Below, one piece after another: positions 35,565-47,193 of a stretch of 64,000 nt of DNA. The position numbers and the translations under genes were made by a program. This stretch comes from Cavia porcellus. Its lineage: Eukaryota > Chordata > Mammalia > Rodentia > Caviidae. Every line of letters starts with the position of its first letter. The first letter of the stretch is position 1. The notes below the pieces were generated by a model. It made no database searches and was not told the DNA's origin. It worked only from the letters and a program-made list of their open reading frames with translations. The stretch is taken from the NCBI RefSeq assembly GCF_034190915.1, contig NW_026947485.1, positions 49,893,019 to 49,957,018 on the forward strand, given 5' to 3'.

Positions 35565-35748
35565 TATTAATCTACACTGGGGATTGAACGCAGGCTCTCA
35601 CACACGGAAGTATTCATCCTCAGCTTTGTCTCATATTTTTGAGACAGAGGTTTGCCAAATTCTCCAGGCTGGCCTCAAACTTGTGAATTTTCTGCCTCAG
35701 CTGCCCAGATGGCTAGGATTATAGGCATGCTCCACCATGCCTGGCTAG
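35565..35748 (-). repeat. B1-ID composite SINE
   Basis: ID half reversed ('actggggattgaacgcagg'), a short T-rich linker, then reversed B1 ('ctccaggctggcctcaaac', 'attataggcatgctccacc'). Confidence 0.82.
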
Positions 35749-35749
35749 G

Positions 35750-36540
35750 GAAAGATTCTTTATCTTCCTCTAGCTTTTCTCCAACTAAAACAAGCTTAAA
35801 CAGGAACTCTCCACCCAGCACAATAGTCTACCAATGGACAGACTAGCTAATGACAGCTGAATGGCTCACATACCTGCATGCACACACTAGCCTAATCCAG
35901 GAATGCACAGTTGCACCGACTCTGTTAGGGGAAATAGAATATTACAAAAATAGCACGTGAGTGATGTAGATGTTTTTATTATTTTAATCTTTATAGCAAA
36001 AAACAAACAAGCAGAAAAATATTTGACTTGAGATAGAAAGAATGCAGGTGCCTATACTCTGAAAAGATGGAAATCACAAAGACAAATATCATCCAAGACA
36101 CCTGCAAAAGAACTGCTTGTGCTGTATTTACTGATTACACTCATTTGGCCCCTTGAGTTGGTATCAGTTCCTGATCCACCTTAGATGGCCACTTTAAAGA
36201 AAAACTTGTCTATTTTCAGGGACTCTGTGCAGGTCAATCTACCTTTTCCCTGCTGCTTTCCCAAAGGCTAAATTTCCCAGCAGCCAGGACAACGATCTTT
36301 CAGGAAACTCCAGGACAAATTACTGCAGGGAGCTGCACCTGCCAGGGCTTCGTCCAGCTGAGAAGGCAAAAGCTATGAAACAACAGTTTGACGACAGAAT
36401 AGTTTAGTGGACTTTCTCCTAGTGCATAGGATAAATGTTCAAACAAATGAGCCAAGCTCCTCTGAAAACCAAATGAACAATGTTGTAAAAGGTAAGCCCA
36501 AAGGCAGAACCAAAAAGTTGACACTAAAATGCTGGGAAGG
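35750..36540. other. Intergenic, nothing recognised
   Basis: No feature supported. Confidence 0.4.
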
Positions 36541-36543
36541 TAA

Positions 36544-36591
36544 ACATGATGCCAGCTGGTTGTGCTGACATGATGCCAGCTGGTTGTGTTA
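36544..36591 (+). repeat. 24-bp tandem duplication
   Basis: ACATGATGCCAGCTGGTTGT plus four more bases occurs twice back to back, the copies differing only at the last two or three bases. It sits inside an apparent 117-codon minus-strand open frame and produces that frame's repeated residues. The frame is otherwise unsupported. Confidence 0.9.
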
Positions 36592-36594
36592 CCC

Positions 36595-39500
36595 TCCTTC
36601 ATAGAGCACTGTCTCTGATTTTTCAATTTAAATATCCTTTCAGCCTTTTCCAACCAGAGTGCAGCAAAAAGTAGTCATCGTGCTCTACGTGCCCTTTCTG
36701 GGTTCTGGTCCATGATTAGAGGGGAGCTTCATTTAAGGTTTATTAAGTATGCTTAATAAAATTGTATGCTTAAGAATATTGTTTTTTTAACCTCAATGGG
36801 TAACTCAATGTAAGAAAAGTCTTGGTATGTATGAAAAATCCCCTAAAACAAGTGCAGAAAATGCATATAAAAGTCCTGAATGCCTATTTTGATTAAAATT
36901 AATTTTCTTTCCCACTTTTCAAAAGTTCAGCTTTCTCCAAGGATGAAAACTAAGCATTATTTCTTACAAATGATATTGATCTTAGCATGAAAAAGATCCT
37001 ACAAAAACAGAAATGATCTTAATATTGGTGGAATTGAATAATGGGCTCAACAAATGTCTTCCAAAACTGTATGACCCTTAAGATTTTTGCATCTTATCAA
37101 GTCTCTGAACCCTTTCAATGGCAGTGATCTGGAAATTTAAGTAAAATAAATTTTATTTCTTAATCTATTAAGCTGCTGGTTAGACACCTGACATAGTTAA
37201 TGACATGGGGTTCAACTGGAACTGCAGCAGCCCACACACCTCCCTCCTGGGGGCTTTTAATTCAGTGTGCTGAGACCAGGTATCCCCCAGCTCTGATGGT
37301 TGTTGATTACACTGAGGGATAAGTGCACATGACTTACAATAACTGACTTTAAAACACAGCACAAGTTATGTCACCAGTGTCATTTCAGAGATTGGCAAAT
37401 AGCCTCTGGACTTTCTTTTCAAACTTGGTATTCATTTGTTTTAGTATTGCTGTTGATTTTGACAGTCAGTATTAGAGTTAATTTTTTTTAAAAAAAAGCT
37501 ATCAGAGATAGTTACAAATTGACCTCTACTTAGAGACTTGGGCCAGAAAAACCTTCGGGATTGACTGGAATTCTTTAAGTCTGCATATGTAGTCATAAAA
37601 TATCTGTGGGCAGTGGGAGACTGATACTTAAACTGCCTGCTTTTGGTGAAGTGAAAAATCCTGGACTATCTTTTACATATTCAAACTTGCTGTCTTAGAA
37701 CAACAGGACAGAGTGACAAACTGCGGAGCCCATTGGTAGCACTGGTTGAGCAGCATAAAGGAGACTTATTTTGCCTGTACAACCACATAACAAAAACTTT
37801 CCACACTGTCATTAAATCAGGAATGGTGTGTGCACACAGATAGGACAGGGCTTCTCAGGTTACTAGAAGGACTACAAGGTGCTCTCAGAAATTGCTGTGG
37901 GAAGGGAAAGAATTATCTCACACAACATTTTGCTGAACGACCAGCAGCGGTTGTCTCTGGAAGCTTCAGTAGCTGCCAGTTCACAGATCCTTTTGAATTT
38001 GGTGATTCAAACAAATCTGTTCCTGCTTGTGTTGTCTTCGGGTGTGAGTAACACAAATGTTATAGCACCCACAGTAAATTAAAGCAAGGATTGAGCACAT
38101 ATGGACACACCCCCATGGCATCTAATCCCAGGCGGGTTTATGGATTGCTAAACCCTCAGGTTAAAAGTTCCTTTTGCTAAAGAAGCTATCACAGGGTGAT
38201 TTGGTGGTAACCATTTCTAGTCACGAAAACACCATAGTGAGATGCCAAAGGCTGATTCAGTCGTCTTCACTCTTTATTGAGGGAGGGGAACAGAAACAAG
38301 ACCTGTTCATATTTGCTCTCTGACAGCTGAGAAGCCTGCTGCACATCATTCTAGATCTCAAGGGCTGGGCCCAAGAGGAACCGTACTGCTGCTGAGGATT
38401 TCCCATCCTACCTCTTTTTGGTTTTTTTCTAAAACAATATTTTAATAATAAACTCCTGCCACTGAAGATGGCCTGTGGAGGACTTAGCCCAACTACTTCA
38501 AGTGTCAAATGGAAAAAGCTTCTTCTCCCCGTCAGGTCACCAACTGCTTGTGAGAAGTTGGCCACTCTTCTCTCCTCCTCTTCCCAGTAGTTCAACAGCA
38601 GAGTTGTGACCAACCCACATTTAATCCTAGGTATGAACTGCCTGGATTGCAAAAATCTGGTCTCATATTGTAGATACGGAAATAGTTTCTGGGAAATTGA
38701 ACTCTGAAGTGAGTAATCTGGTAACTTGGATAACAAGTGCTAACAAAAGATTGCCCAATAAAAGATTATGAGGGTGGGGAATTAAATCTCAGCTAGAACA
38801 CAGACAGAATTCTGGAGTTTTCTAGCTATTCCTTTGTACAAAGAGCAGTGATGTTAAACCTTTTAGAGCTTTCAATGATACAAACAGCCTGTAACAGCAC
38901 TCATGCTGTAAGTTTGCCACCAGTGATACAGAGTTTCTGAAAAAAAATGTGTCAAGATGAGCCACAAACAACTTCATTCAAAACATCAGAAATTGAAGAA
39001 TCATGGAGATCTGCAGCATGAACCATTACATCTAAGAGCATTCAGGACCCCAGCCATCACAAGCACCATACGGCCCTTGCATCAACAGTGGAGATTCATG
39101 TCCTTGTGTATATGATTAAGGTGGAATAAGGGATGCTTAAGATTTGTATCAATGTTTAAGCCAGCAAGAAGATTCAATGAGGAGGTCCTAAGGAGGACAG
39201 TCCTGAAAATAGTTAATCATTTTTCCAAATGAATTATCTTAAGGCGGAGGATTAAGACAGGACTTTTTTCTCACAATTAGATTTGATTACTTTGTGGAAA
39301 GTTTCAAGAAAGGATTTAGGGAAGGCCAAGAAGTTTTCTAAACTACATAGTGGAAAAAATACAATCTTAAAAATTTGTTCTCTGAAAAGTGATATTATAT
39401 CAATTGTACTTAGGTTAAAACTCTATTTGGAGTTGTCACCAACAAATGTAACAGCAGTAACAATAACAGGAAGTCCAGCATCTCAAGCTAGGCATCTACA

Positions 39501-40205
39501 CATCCCCAAGTCAGATCCCATTTCTTAAGCCTCCATAAAACCCCATCTCACGTTGTGCCCAGTATCAGGGCCTTCTCAGCAAAATAGCCTGCATTTTCAA
39601 GCATATGGCTGACTCTCCACATCATTCTAATGAAAAGCTGACTCCCATGAAGATACTTTTGTGGGTCCCTCTGAAGTGGACTACTTTCTTGCCCACATGC
39701 CTTGTACCACCAGATCGGAAGTAGACAGTGAGGTCCTCCTTGTTGCTTATGGTGACTTCCACGTATTATTCACACCACCACCACCACCACCTCTGCCAAA
39801 ATATCCCTCTGAGTTCTGACATCAGACTCTACTCCAGACTACATTAGCTGTCCTCTTAATAGTCATGCTATGCAAATTTTGGCCTTACCTTCACTTGTTG
39901 AAGATCTTATCTCCAGGTTCCCTGTCACCCACATCTGTTACTACTCTTGGTGATTTTAACACGATATAAGTCAACACACTGACTTCTCAGTTTATCACCC
40001 TCTTTTCTTCAGTCATACTTCAGCTTCTCCTTTCCTGTTTTGCCCTGACATTGTCATTACCAATACCTGCTTCCCATCCACAATCTCAAGCATTTTATTC
40101 TCCAAACTCCGCCCATCTGGTACCCCAGCTTCACAAACCAACGAGCCCCCAACACACACAAATTCAAGATACACTGAACTATCCCCTTTAAAATATTTCC
40201 CTCTA
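36595..40205. other. Intergenic, mostly unassigned
   Basis: Holds a 159-codon minus-strand open frame (38257-38736) discussed under findings and a short (CAC)n run at 39774-39791. No gene is supported. Fragments such as 'cttggtgattttaacac' (near 39948), reading LGDFNT, hint at a very old LINE endonuclease remnant. Confidence 0.4.
39890..40205 (+). mobile_element. Possible ancient LINE (L2/CR1-like) endonuclease remnant
   Basis: 'cttggtgattttaacac' translates as LGDFNT, the GDFN core of apurinic-type LINE endonucleases, in a pyrimidine-rich context like L2 coding debris. This is the only motif seen, so it is weak. Confidence 0.3.
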
Positions 40206-40209
40206 AGGT

Positions 40210-40286
40210 CTGGGATTGGACTTGGTGGTATTTGTCTGGCATGTGTGAAGATAAGGGTTTGATCCCCAGCATTGGAGGAAAAAAAT
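40210..40286 (+). repeat. ID-type SINE
   Basis: 'ggattggacttggtggtatt', 'tctggcatgtgtgaag', the B-box-like 'gggtttgatccccagcattg' and an A tail. It supplies the start codon of a 182-codon open frame that I reject as a gene. Confidence 0.75.
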
Positions 40287-40289
40287 GTG

Positions 40290-42185
40290 TGCTCAATACT
40301 TTGTACCTACGCCACTTCCTCATTCCTACCCCATTTATACTCCATGATCACAACTACAACCTTTCCTGTGCGTGTCTCCTCAGCACCTCTGCTTTCACTG
40401 TTGCACTTGGAAGACGAAGCCTCAAATCCAGTACTTCATGTATTACAACTGTGCCGTGTAGCCGAAGGTGGCTGAATATCACAGATATGCTCAGCAGTCT
40501 CTTCAGACACGAACTCTCCTGTACGTGGGCCCTTCCAGACTATCTGGCTGTCTTGCTGCGTCTTGGGTCTCCTCATTCTCGGCTTATTCCAAACGTCCCC
40601 AAATTATGTGCTGAACAGAATCAGGATGCCAGAAGATACTACTCTTTTACCATATGGACACTAAGAAGGATCTGCAGCAGTCAGAGCCCAGTCCCCTCCT
40701 GGGTCCCTGTGCAGTGCTATGGGGAGACACAGGGACCAGTTGTGCTTTTCAGGTTGTTGTTACCACGTTCAATGAATTGAGCAGAACAGCTGTGAATGTC
40801 AAAGGTTGATACTTAGGGGAAAAATAAGGAAAAGGTAAAGAGGCGCAAACCAAGTGCTCAAGCAGAGAAGCGCTGGGAAGGAAAAAGAGAAGCTGTCAGG
40901 CAAGCAGAACAGACCTCTCTCGGTGAGAACGACAAGGCAATGGCAGCAAAGTCATTGCTGCTGTCTTTTTATATCTCTGTTGATAGTTGATGCACGTGGT
41001 TCCACTTGATCTCATGCTGCAAGGCTGGCATCAGGCTCTGGGCTCTGCTCGTTCTTATGTCAGAAGACTGATGTCAGGTGCCAGGGTCAGCGCGCTGTGT
41101 CAGAAGATTGGTCCTGGGTGCAGGGCTCAGCTTGACCTCATTTTAGTTAACAAGTCTCTTCAACAGGCAGATTGTGCCCAACTGCTCCAGCCACATTGCC
41201 ATGCCCAAGTCGTGTGTGGTGACTTTAAAAGGTTGAAGGGAATTGTCTTAGTTGACAATTCATACTTCTTTCTCCTTAAATCCTATTTCCTCTTCTATTA
41301 ACTGGTAACTTACTACTTATTTTACTAAGTAGATTGAAAGAAAAATATAAAGTGCATCTCTTATCAGAAAAAAATCAGTTTCCCGTTCCTATGTGTGCCA
41401 ACATGGCTTTTCTCCTGTTCCTATGAAGAACTACCCATCTCCTCCAAAAATTGATCCCTCCCTTTTTGTCACTGTGTCCCTTCCCTCTCACCTCAAAGTA
41501 TTCTGGGACAGTTTTCAACTATCACTGAGCTACACCAACTCCTCCCACTGCCCCGTATTTAACTATCCTCATATCCACTACACTAATAGGATGTTATTTC
41601 TCCTGCCTTAAAAACACATCTCACTAGACCTCACTTTCCCATCTACCCTCTGCCCATTTCTCTTTAAGATAAAACTCATAAAAGTCTACACAGTCTCTTG
41701 GTTCCTTTTCTTTTAATATTATGAATCCCATTGCAATGATCTTTCAGCAATAACCAATGACATTTAGTTTGCTGTTCCTCTGCACTGGACTAAATCAGTC
41801 ACTTCCTGATTCTTGAAATCCTCTCCGAATTCTCCTTTTCCACTATCATCTTAGGCTCCATCTCCTTTTGCAAGGCTTCCAGTGTTAGACTGTCTCAGGC
41901 CCTCAGTCTTCCTCTTCCACGTTTATTCACACTCTAGGTCACCGATGGTGAACCTCTGGAGACCCAGGTACACAACAGCCTTCCCAAACACACTTGTGTG
42001 TCACAAAGTGCCAGTACTGAAATTAAATCTGAATACTGAGACTTTAGTTTATAACAAAACAACTGTTATCCAATAATCAGTTGCTAGGGTGACTTGGTCC
42101 CTGGGTTGCAGAGTACTTCGTGTGCCCACTGCAGCATATATGCCATAGGGATGCCACCTCTCCTCTAAGTCATCTAATCTAGACA
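40290..42185. other. Intergenic, unassigned
   Basis: Moderately pyrimidine-rich. No gene. Parts of 41380-41900 may be very old LINE debris, but I cannot place them. Confidence 0.4.
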
Positions 42186-42187
42186 TC

Positions 42188-42640
42188 TGTCTTAGTTATT
42201 TGTCTCATCCTGAGACAAAATACCGAATACCCAAAGTAAAAGGAGGAAAGGTGATTTTAGCTCAGTTTGTAAAAGGTTTCAGTCCATAGTCAGCTGGTTC
42301 CAAGGTAAGGGCAGTAGGGTGACATGGCAGAAGAGACCAGCTCTTGGTGTGACAGGAGGAAGAACACAAGCGGAGAGCCTCCTTTTCTCTTTATTCCATT
42401 CAGGCTGTATGCACATGCAGAACGATGCGAAGCTAATCAGTGGGGTAATTTAGTAATCACACACCTTAATCCATGTTCACATACCCTAGTCAGTGGTGCT
42501 GAACTTTGCAGAGCTGTTGATGGTATCAGCAGCCCACTGCAGCATGTATGCTACAGGTTCACCATGACTGCCCTTGACCCGGCCACCTCCAAAAAGCTTC
42601 ACTCATGAGTACGTGAGGGGACACGTAATGCAGGCCATAG
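42188..42640 (-). mobile_element. MaLR-type LTR remnant
   Basis: Antisense MaLR signature: 'tgtcttagttatttgtctc', 'gacaaaataccgaatac', 'gattttagctcagtttgt', 'aaggtttcagtccatagtc', 'gacatggcagaagag' and onward to 'catgactgcccttgac'. A solo LTR with no retroviral genes. Confidence 0.6.
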
Positions 42641-42654
42641 CATCCTGTGCTTTC

Positions 42655-42770
42655 AAAGTACTTACAGACCACCTGGAGATATCAAAATGCCAACACTAAG
42701 AGTTCTTTAGTAACATGAAAGTGCATTTCTCACAAGCTCCCAGGTGAGGTTGATGAGGGTGTAAATAACA
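42655..42770 (+). mobile_element. MER5-like hAT DNA-transposon fragment
   Basis: 'cagaccacctggagatatca' and 'ctcacaagctcccaggtga' match the non-autonomous MER5 (hAT-Charlie) pattern. Diverged. Confidence 0.5.
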
Positions 42771-42817
42771 AAAATCTAGTCAGTTCATGCTCATGATGTC
42801 AAACACGATTTTTAAAG

Positions 42818-43030
42818 CGGTTCTGTGACTGAACCCATGATCTTTTCACTGAGCTACATTCCCAGCCCCACACCATTCCTTTCATTATTTCTTTCTTTCT
42901 TGTTCCCTATTCTCTTTTAGTTATTGAGACAAGATCTTGTTAAGACTCCAAATTGCCCATGCTGGGCCCAATTTATGATTCTCCTGCCTCAGCCTCCCAG
43001 TGCACTAGAATCAGGCATGTACCATCTGGC
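42818..43030 (-). repeat. B1-ID composite SINE
   Basis: ID half 'actgagctacattcccagcc' reversed, a TTTC-rich linker, then the reversed B1 half ('gattctcctgcctcagcctc'). Confidence 0.8.
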
Positions 43031-43099
43031 CCAATTTATGATCTGCATTTTGAGGGCTTTGGTATTTCTGTTCAACCCTTTCTCATGAACTTAGATTTA

Positions 43100-43945
43100 G
43101 AATCAGCTGCTCCCTTATCATTCCACTTGAAAGTTTCTAACAAAAGATGTGGAAAACATTCCTGAATCTTAACCCCTATCCCCAACTTTTCTTCCATTCT
43201 TACAAATCTCTAAATTCTCAGACCAAAATACTTAGCATCAACCTTGAGTCCTTTTCTTTTTTCCTACCCCATATGTACAAAGTTTGTAGCTTTATCTTCA
43301 ACCAACACTCCTGCAGAATCCAACCAGCTCTCAGACGCACCACCGCTGCCACTTTGGTTTAAGTCACTGTTCTGTCTCACCAGGACTAGTGCAATAGATG
43401 GCTAACTGGTCTCCATGATTCCACACTCCTGCTTATCAGCCTGACAGTAACACCACCAGCGTCACCCTGCACTACAATGTGCCCCAATCGAACCACTCTC
43501 CACTCAGAATCTCACGCTGGCTTCTTTCATCAGTTGGACTTAGGTCCAGGGTTCTCACAGATGCCCGTAGCTCTGACCCTACTCTACCCTATTCTGTGTC
43601 ATTCTCTAGTCAGGATAGAGCATGTCCTTGCTGCTTCCCTCAAATAACAAGCATGATTCTACCTTTTGCTTCAAACACCCTTCACACACCCACACAGTGG
43701 ACTTCACTTCCTTCAGGTGTCTGTTCAGTGGCCCCTCGCTGATGAGGGCTTTTGTAAGTACACTATGTGACTCTAGTTCTCCACTGCTTCCTTATACACT
43801 GTCAGCCATGCAATGTACTGTAAACACCTATTTTCTGTCCCCACCCACCAGAGTGGAGATCTCAGGGACAGAGCCTGTTTTGATGATGGTTCAGCCCCAA
43901 ACATCCAGAACACATGGACAGCATTCAACGTTTGTTGAATACCTA
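43100..43945 (+). mobile_element. L2 LINE fragment
   Basis: Pyrimidine-rich L2 coding debris: 'ctaactggtctccatgattc' after 'gactagtgcaatagatgg', then the 3'-end block 'gtggagatctcagggacag' and 'caacgtttgttgaatacct'. It overlaps several spurious open frames, the largest 152 codons. Confidence 0.68.
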
Positions 43946-43975
43946 GGTCAGGATTTTCACTTGATGTCATCACCA

Positions 43976-44061
43976 CCTTTTTCTTTGGTGGTGCTAGGGA
44001 TCAAACCCAGGGCCTGTGTCTGCCAGGCAAGAACTCTGCTACTGAATCACATCCCCAACCC
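43976..44061 (-). repeat. ID-type SINE
   Basis: 'ggtgctagggatcaaaccca', 'tgccaggcaagaactctgct' and 'atcacatccccaaccca' form a reversed ID element. Confidence 0.85.
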
Positions 44062-44109
44062 ACCACTGCCTTTTAAATGACACCTAAAAGCCTGGTCACT
44101 AGCAGGTTC

Positions 44110-44385
44110 CATGGTTCTCACCTGGCTACACATTAGACTGACCTGGAGGATTTTCGGGCTCTGTTTCAAGTTGTCTGTTTGCTCAAAGTCTCCTGATTTT
44201 TTCAGTATATCTCCTGGTTCCAGAACCACTGCTCTAGTGATTATCACTTTAATCTCAAGTGGGTAGTTTGCGGATTTTTAAAACAATCAGTGCAAATAAA
44301 GATCACCTGGAGAACTCGTCAAAGTCAAGTTGCCTGGGCAAAGCCCCAGAGATTCTGAGTCAGTAGGCTGGTAGAAGGGGAAGAT
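44110..44385. mobile_element. MER5-like hAT fragments
   Basis: Two blocks: 'ggttctcacctggctacaca' with 'agactgacctggagga' at 44112-44151, and 'aaagatcacctggagaactc' with 'gagattctgagtcagtagg' at 44297-44368. These are typical pieces of MER5-family DNA transposons; the relationship between the two pieces is unclear. Confidence 0.55.
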
Positions 44386-44389
44386 GAAT

Positions 44390-45330
44390 TTTGAACAAGG
44401 TCACAGATGCAGCTGGAGGCCGTGGTCCCAGGAAGGCTCTGAGCCCCATGGCTTACATTCTTTTGGGAGGACCAGTGTCTCTGGGGGAGAATTTCCAAGG
44501 TCCTACACAGGAGGAAACGTCTCAAAATCCTCACTGTGCCCTCCTGGAACCCACTTTTGAGGCTCAGGCAGCAGAGGTGTTTTTCACTGTCCTCTTCCTA
44601 AAGGAAGGCCGCTCCCCAAGAGTGAAGGCAGAGCTCATTCTCCTTTTAGCGAAGCTTGACTGAACGTTGAACTTAGTCAGTCAACATTTAATTAAGCTCT
44701 CATGTGCCAGGCCTGTGCTTGGCACTAGAGAATACCACAGCTGGTCCTTGCAGCACCAGAGTTAACCACCTGCCCCAAATTGGTTTTCTAAATCTCTTCT
44801 GAGGATCACCATTTCAGAGTTTTCTAGGCAGAATGTAGCTGAAGCCTCACAGAAGCTGTACATGTTCCTCAAGGCCCTGTGTGCAAGAGATGAAAAGCAG
44901 ATATTTTCTTCCATATGTAGACCCTAAAGATACCAGGAAAATACTATCGATATGAAAATATTTCTGATTCAGGGGTTCAAAACATGGCACCCTAAAATAT
45001 GCCACATTGCCATATTAATTACCCATATAGCAAATTGAGAACCATGCCATATAGAAAGGCTCCATCCCTTGCTATTGCCTGAAATACAAATTTTCCTTTT
45101 CATAAAGAAAATTAGGATCTGTCAGTTTCATCTTTCATTAAAAAAGCTACCTGTAGCAGGAAGAACTGCTCCAAAGGGAAAATTTTTGTCACCTGAATCT
45201 GCAACATTTATCAATACTACATTTCCTCTTTTCATTCTCCCATAATTTATCTCCACTTCCCAGAAGTTCTAAACCTGTCTTCTTTTCTGTAACTTGGGAT
45301 GCTATTTAAATCTCAGTCATCTGCCTACTT
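44390..45330. other. Intergenic, nothing recognised
   Basis: No gene or repeat supported. Confidence 0.4.
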
Positions 45331-45334
45331 CTTC

Positions 45335-45378
45335 TTTTAATTACATACCTACCCTAGTGGGTAGGTATGTAATTAAAA
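45335..45378. repeat. Perfect palindrome, 20-bp arms, 4-base loop
   Basis: TTTTAATTACATACCTACCC, then TAGT, then the exact reverse complement. No mismatch in 20 bp. Confidence 0.97.
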
Positions 45379-45392
45379 ACTTTTTCTATTAA

Positions 45393-45815
45393 TCTGTCTT
45401 AGTTATTTCCTTGTTGCTGGGGCAAAATACCCAACATCTATAAATTAAAGAATGACAGATTTATTTTAGCTCACAGTTTGTAGAGGTTTCAGTTCATAAT
45501 CAGTGTTCCAAGGCAGGGTGACATAGCAGAGGAGAAACAGTGCATGAGATGGAGGAAGCAGCAAACCTACTTTCTTTCTTTCCCTTCGTAGTCCGTCCAG
45601 GCTACAAGCCTATTGGTTGGTGCCATGCACACCAAGGGTAGGGCTTCTCTACTCAGTTACCCTATCACTCACACTATGCTAAACCAATCAATAGACTGTT
45701 TCAGCACCACATACCCACCTTCCCTAAACTTCACCTGTAAATGTCTGAAACTTTGTGAAGATATAAGCCTTAGTACTGTCTTATGTCAACTAAGTTTTTA
45801 TACAGCCAAATACAG
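45393..45815 (-). mobile_element. MaLR-type LTR remnant
   Basis: Antisense signature: 'tgtcttagttatttccttgt', 'ggcaaaatacccaacatc', 'gatttattttagctcacag', 'gaggtttcagttcataatca', 'gcagggtgacatagcaga'. It begins 15 bp from the palindrome. Confidence 0.65.
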
Positions 45816-45819
45816 TCAG

Positions 45820-46635
45820 AGTTCAGTATAATTAGTCAAATTTGGTGTTCAATGCATTTTGATATAAAAATTTTGTCCTGATATTTGCACACCATTTGGT
45901 ACTCAATGTACAAACTTATTGCTGATCATTGCCTCGAGATTTGCAACCCTTTCCAATCAAAACAATTTCTTTGGTACTTATGGCAAATTAATGACTAGCC
46001 AATGAGAATTTGCCACAAGTGGAAACAATTAGCAATGAGTACTAAAGTACCACTGTAACCTAAATGGATCGGAGAAGGCAAATTTCCCTCCTCTATATAG
46101 CTAGTGGTAAGGATTTCCTGAGTCCTTTCCTTGAAGAATAAGTGTTTTAGGCCAATCTTCTGCAAAACACAGTGTAACTGTCACAAGAAAATTTAGTTGC
46201 TTGGCCAAATAAACTAGGAAACATTACATATGGTAGGTTACTGTGAAGGCATCAAAATATACCTTTACATATTGAAGTCTCAAAGGAGCCCTACAGTAGG
46301 TCAACTAAAACTCTTTGTTATATCTTTACAGGCTCTGCTATTTGAGGCAGGATTAGTTTGTCATTTTCAAAGCTACTAAAAATCAATGACAATTACAAAC
46401 CTGAATCTCAGGAGTGCAGGAAAACATTAGCTTTATCCTATTATGGGCATTCTGTTTCCATGAGATTTTTCTTCAATTGAGATTCCTTGGAAGGGAAGAG
46501 CAGTGCTGATAGATTCTGTAGAGGAAGTGGTTCCCTGACTCTGTGTCATAAACTGTCAAGTGACTTCCTTCTGATTAAATACGAGTCTCCATTTTTTGAT
46601 GGATAAACATTTTCATGCTCAAAAGCCAGGAATAA
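45820..46635. other. Intergenic, nothing recognised
   Basis: No feature supported. Confidence 0.4.
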
Positions 46636-46639
46636 GACG

Positions 46640-46735
46640 TCTTTTTAGGAAGATCCTTAACCTTTCTAAATCTCAGAATTCTTCAAATCTCATTTGCAAG
46701 GGCTGTATGAGGAACCAAACGAGAATTTTTACAGA
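46640..46735 (+). repeat. MIR-like SINE remnant
   Basis: 'agatccttaacctttctaaa' followed by 'tctcagaattcttcaaatct' follows the MIR '...cttaacctctctgagcctcagtttcctcatct' order. Confidence 0.5.
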
Positions 46736-46739
46736 AAAA

Positions 46740-47193
46740 TCTCTAAATTCAATTTTAAAAAGAATTATTTCAAAGCATGGAAGGGAAAAACTGGAAAACC
46801 ACAGAAATTAATATTAAATTGAAAGGCAACTTCTAGAAATGAAAATATGAAGGTAAGGCTAACTCTCCAGCTCAATTGTTAGTTTTTCTTTTCATTTCCT
46901 ATATAACTGAGTTTTTAATGCTTAATATTTTAAGACTATTGAATAATAATTTTCCCATTACTTACAAGTCTTATGCAAAGCAAGGAGTACTTATATATGA
47001 AAAAATAAGTTAACACTATGACATTTATAAGGTCAATGAATATTTAAAAATATTAAATACAACATTTTTAGTTTAGTAAAGATAATGTGCATTTTTTAGA
47101 CTCCAAGAAAAAGCCTTATCTTTAGAGATACATGCACCTGGGATATGTTTAAATACAGGAAGGAAACAGATGAAAAAATGTAGCCACTGAGCT
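46740..47193. other. Intergenic, nothing recognised
   Basis: AT-rich flank of the half-L1 insertion. Confidence 0.45.

Noticed and set aside
36300..36653. 117-codon minus-strand frame with repeated residues
   Set aside because: The repeat comes from the 24-bp DNA duplication, and nothing else supports coding.
40232..40780. 182-codon + strand open frame, the longest in the window
   Set aside because: Its start codon lies inside an ID SINE, it has no recognisable domain, and no splice or promoter context supports it.
43622..44080. 152-codon + strand open frame
   Set aside because: It overlaps an L2 fragment and an ID SINE.
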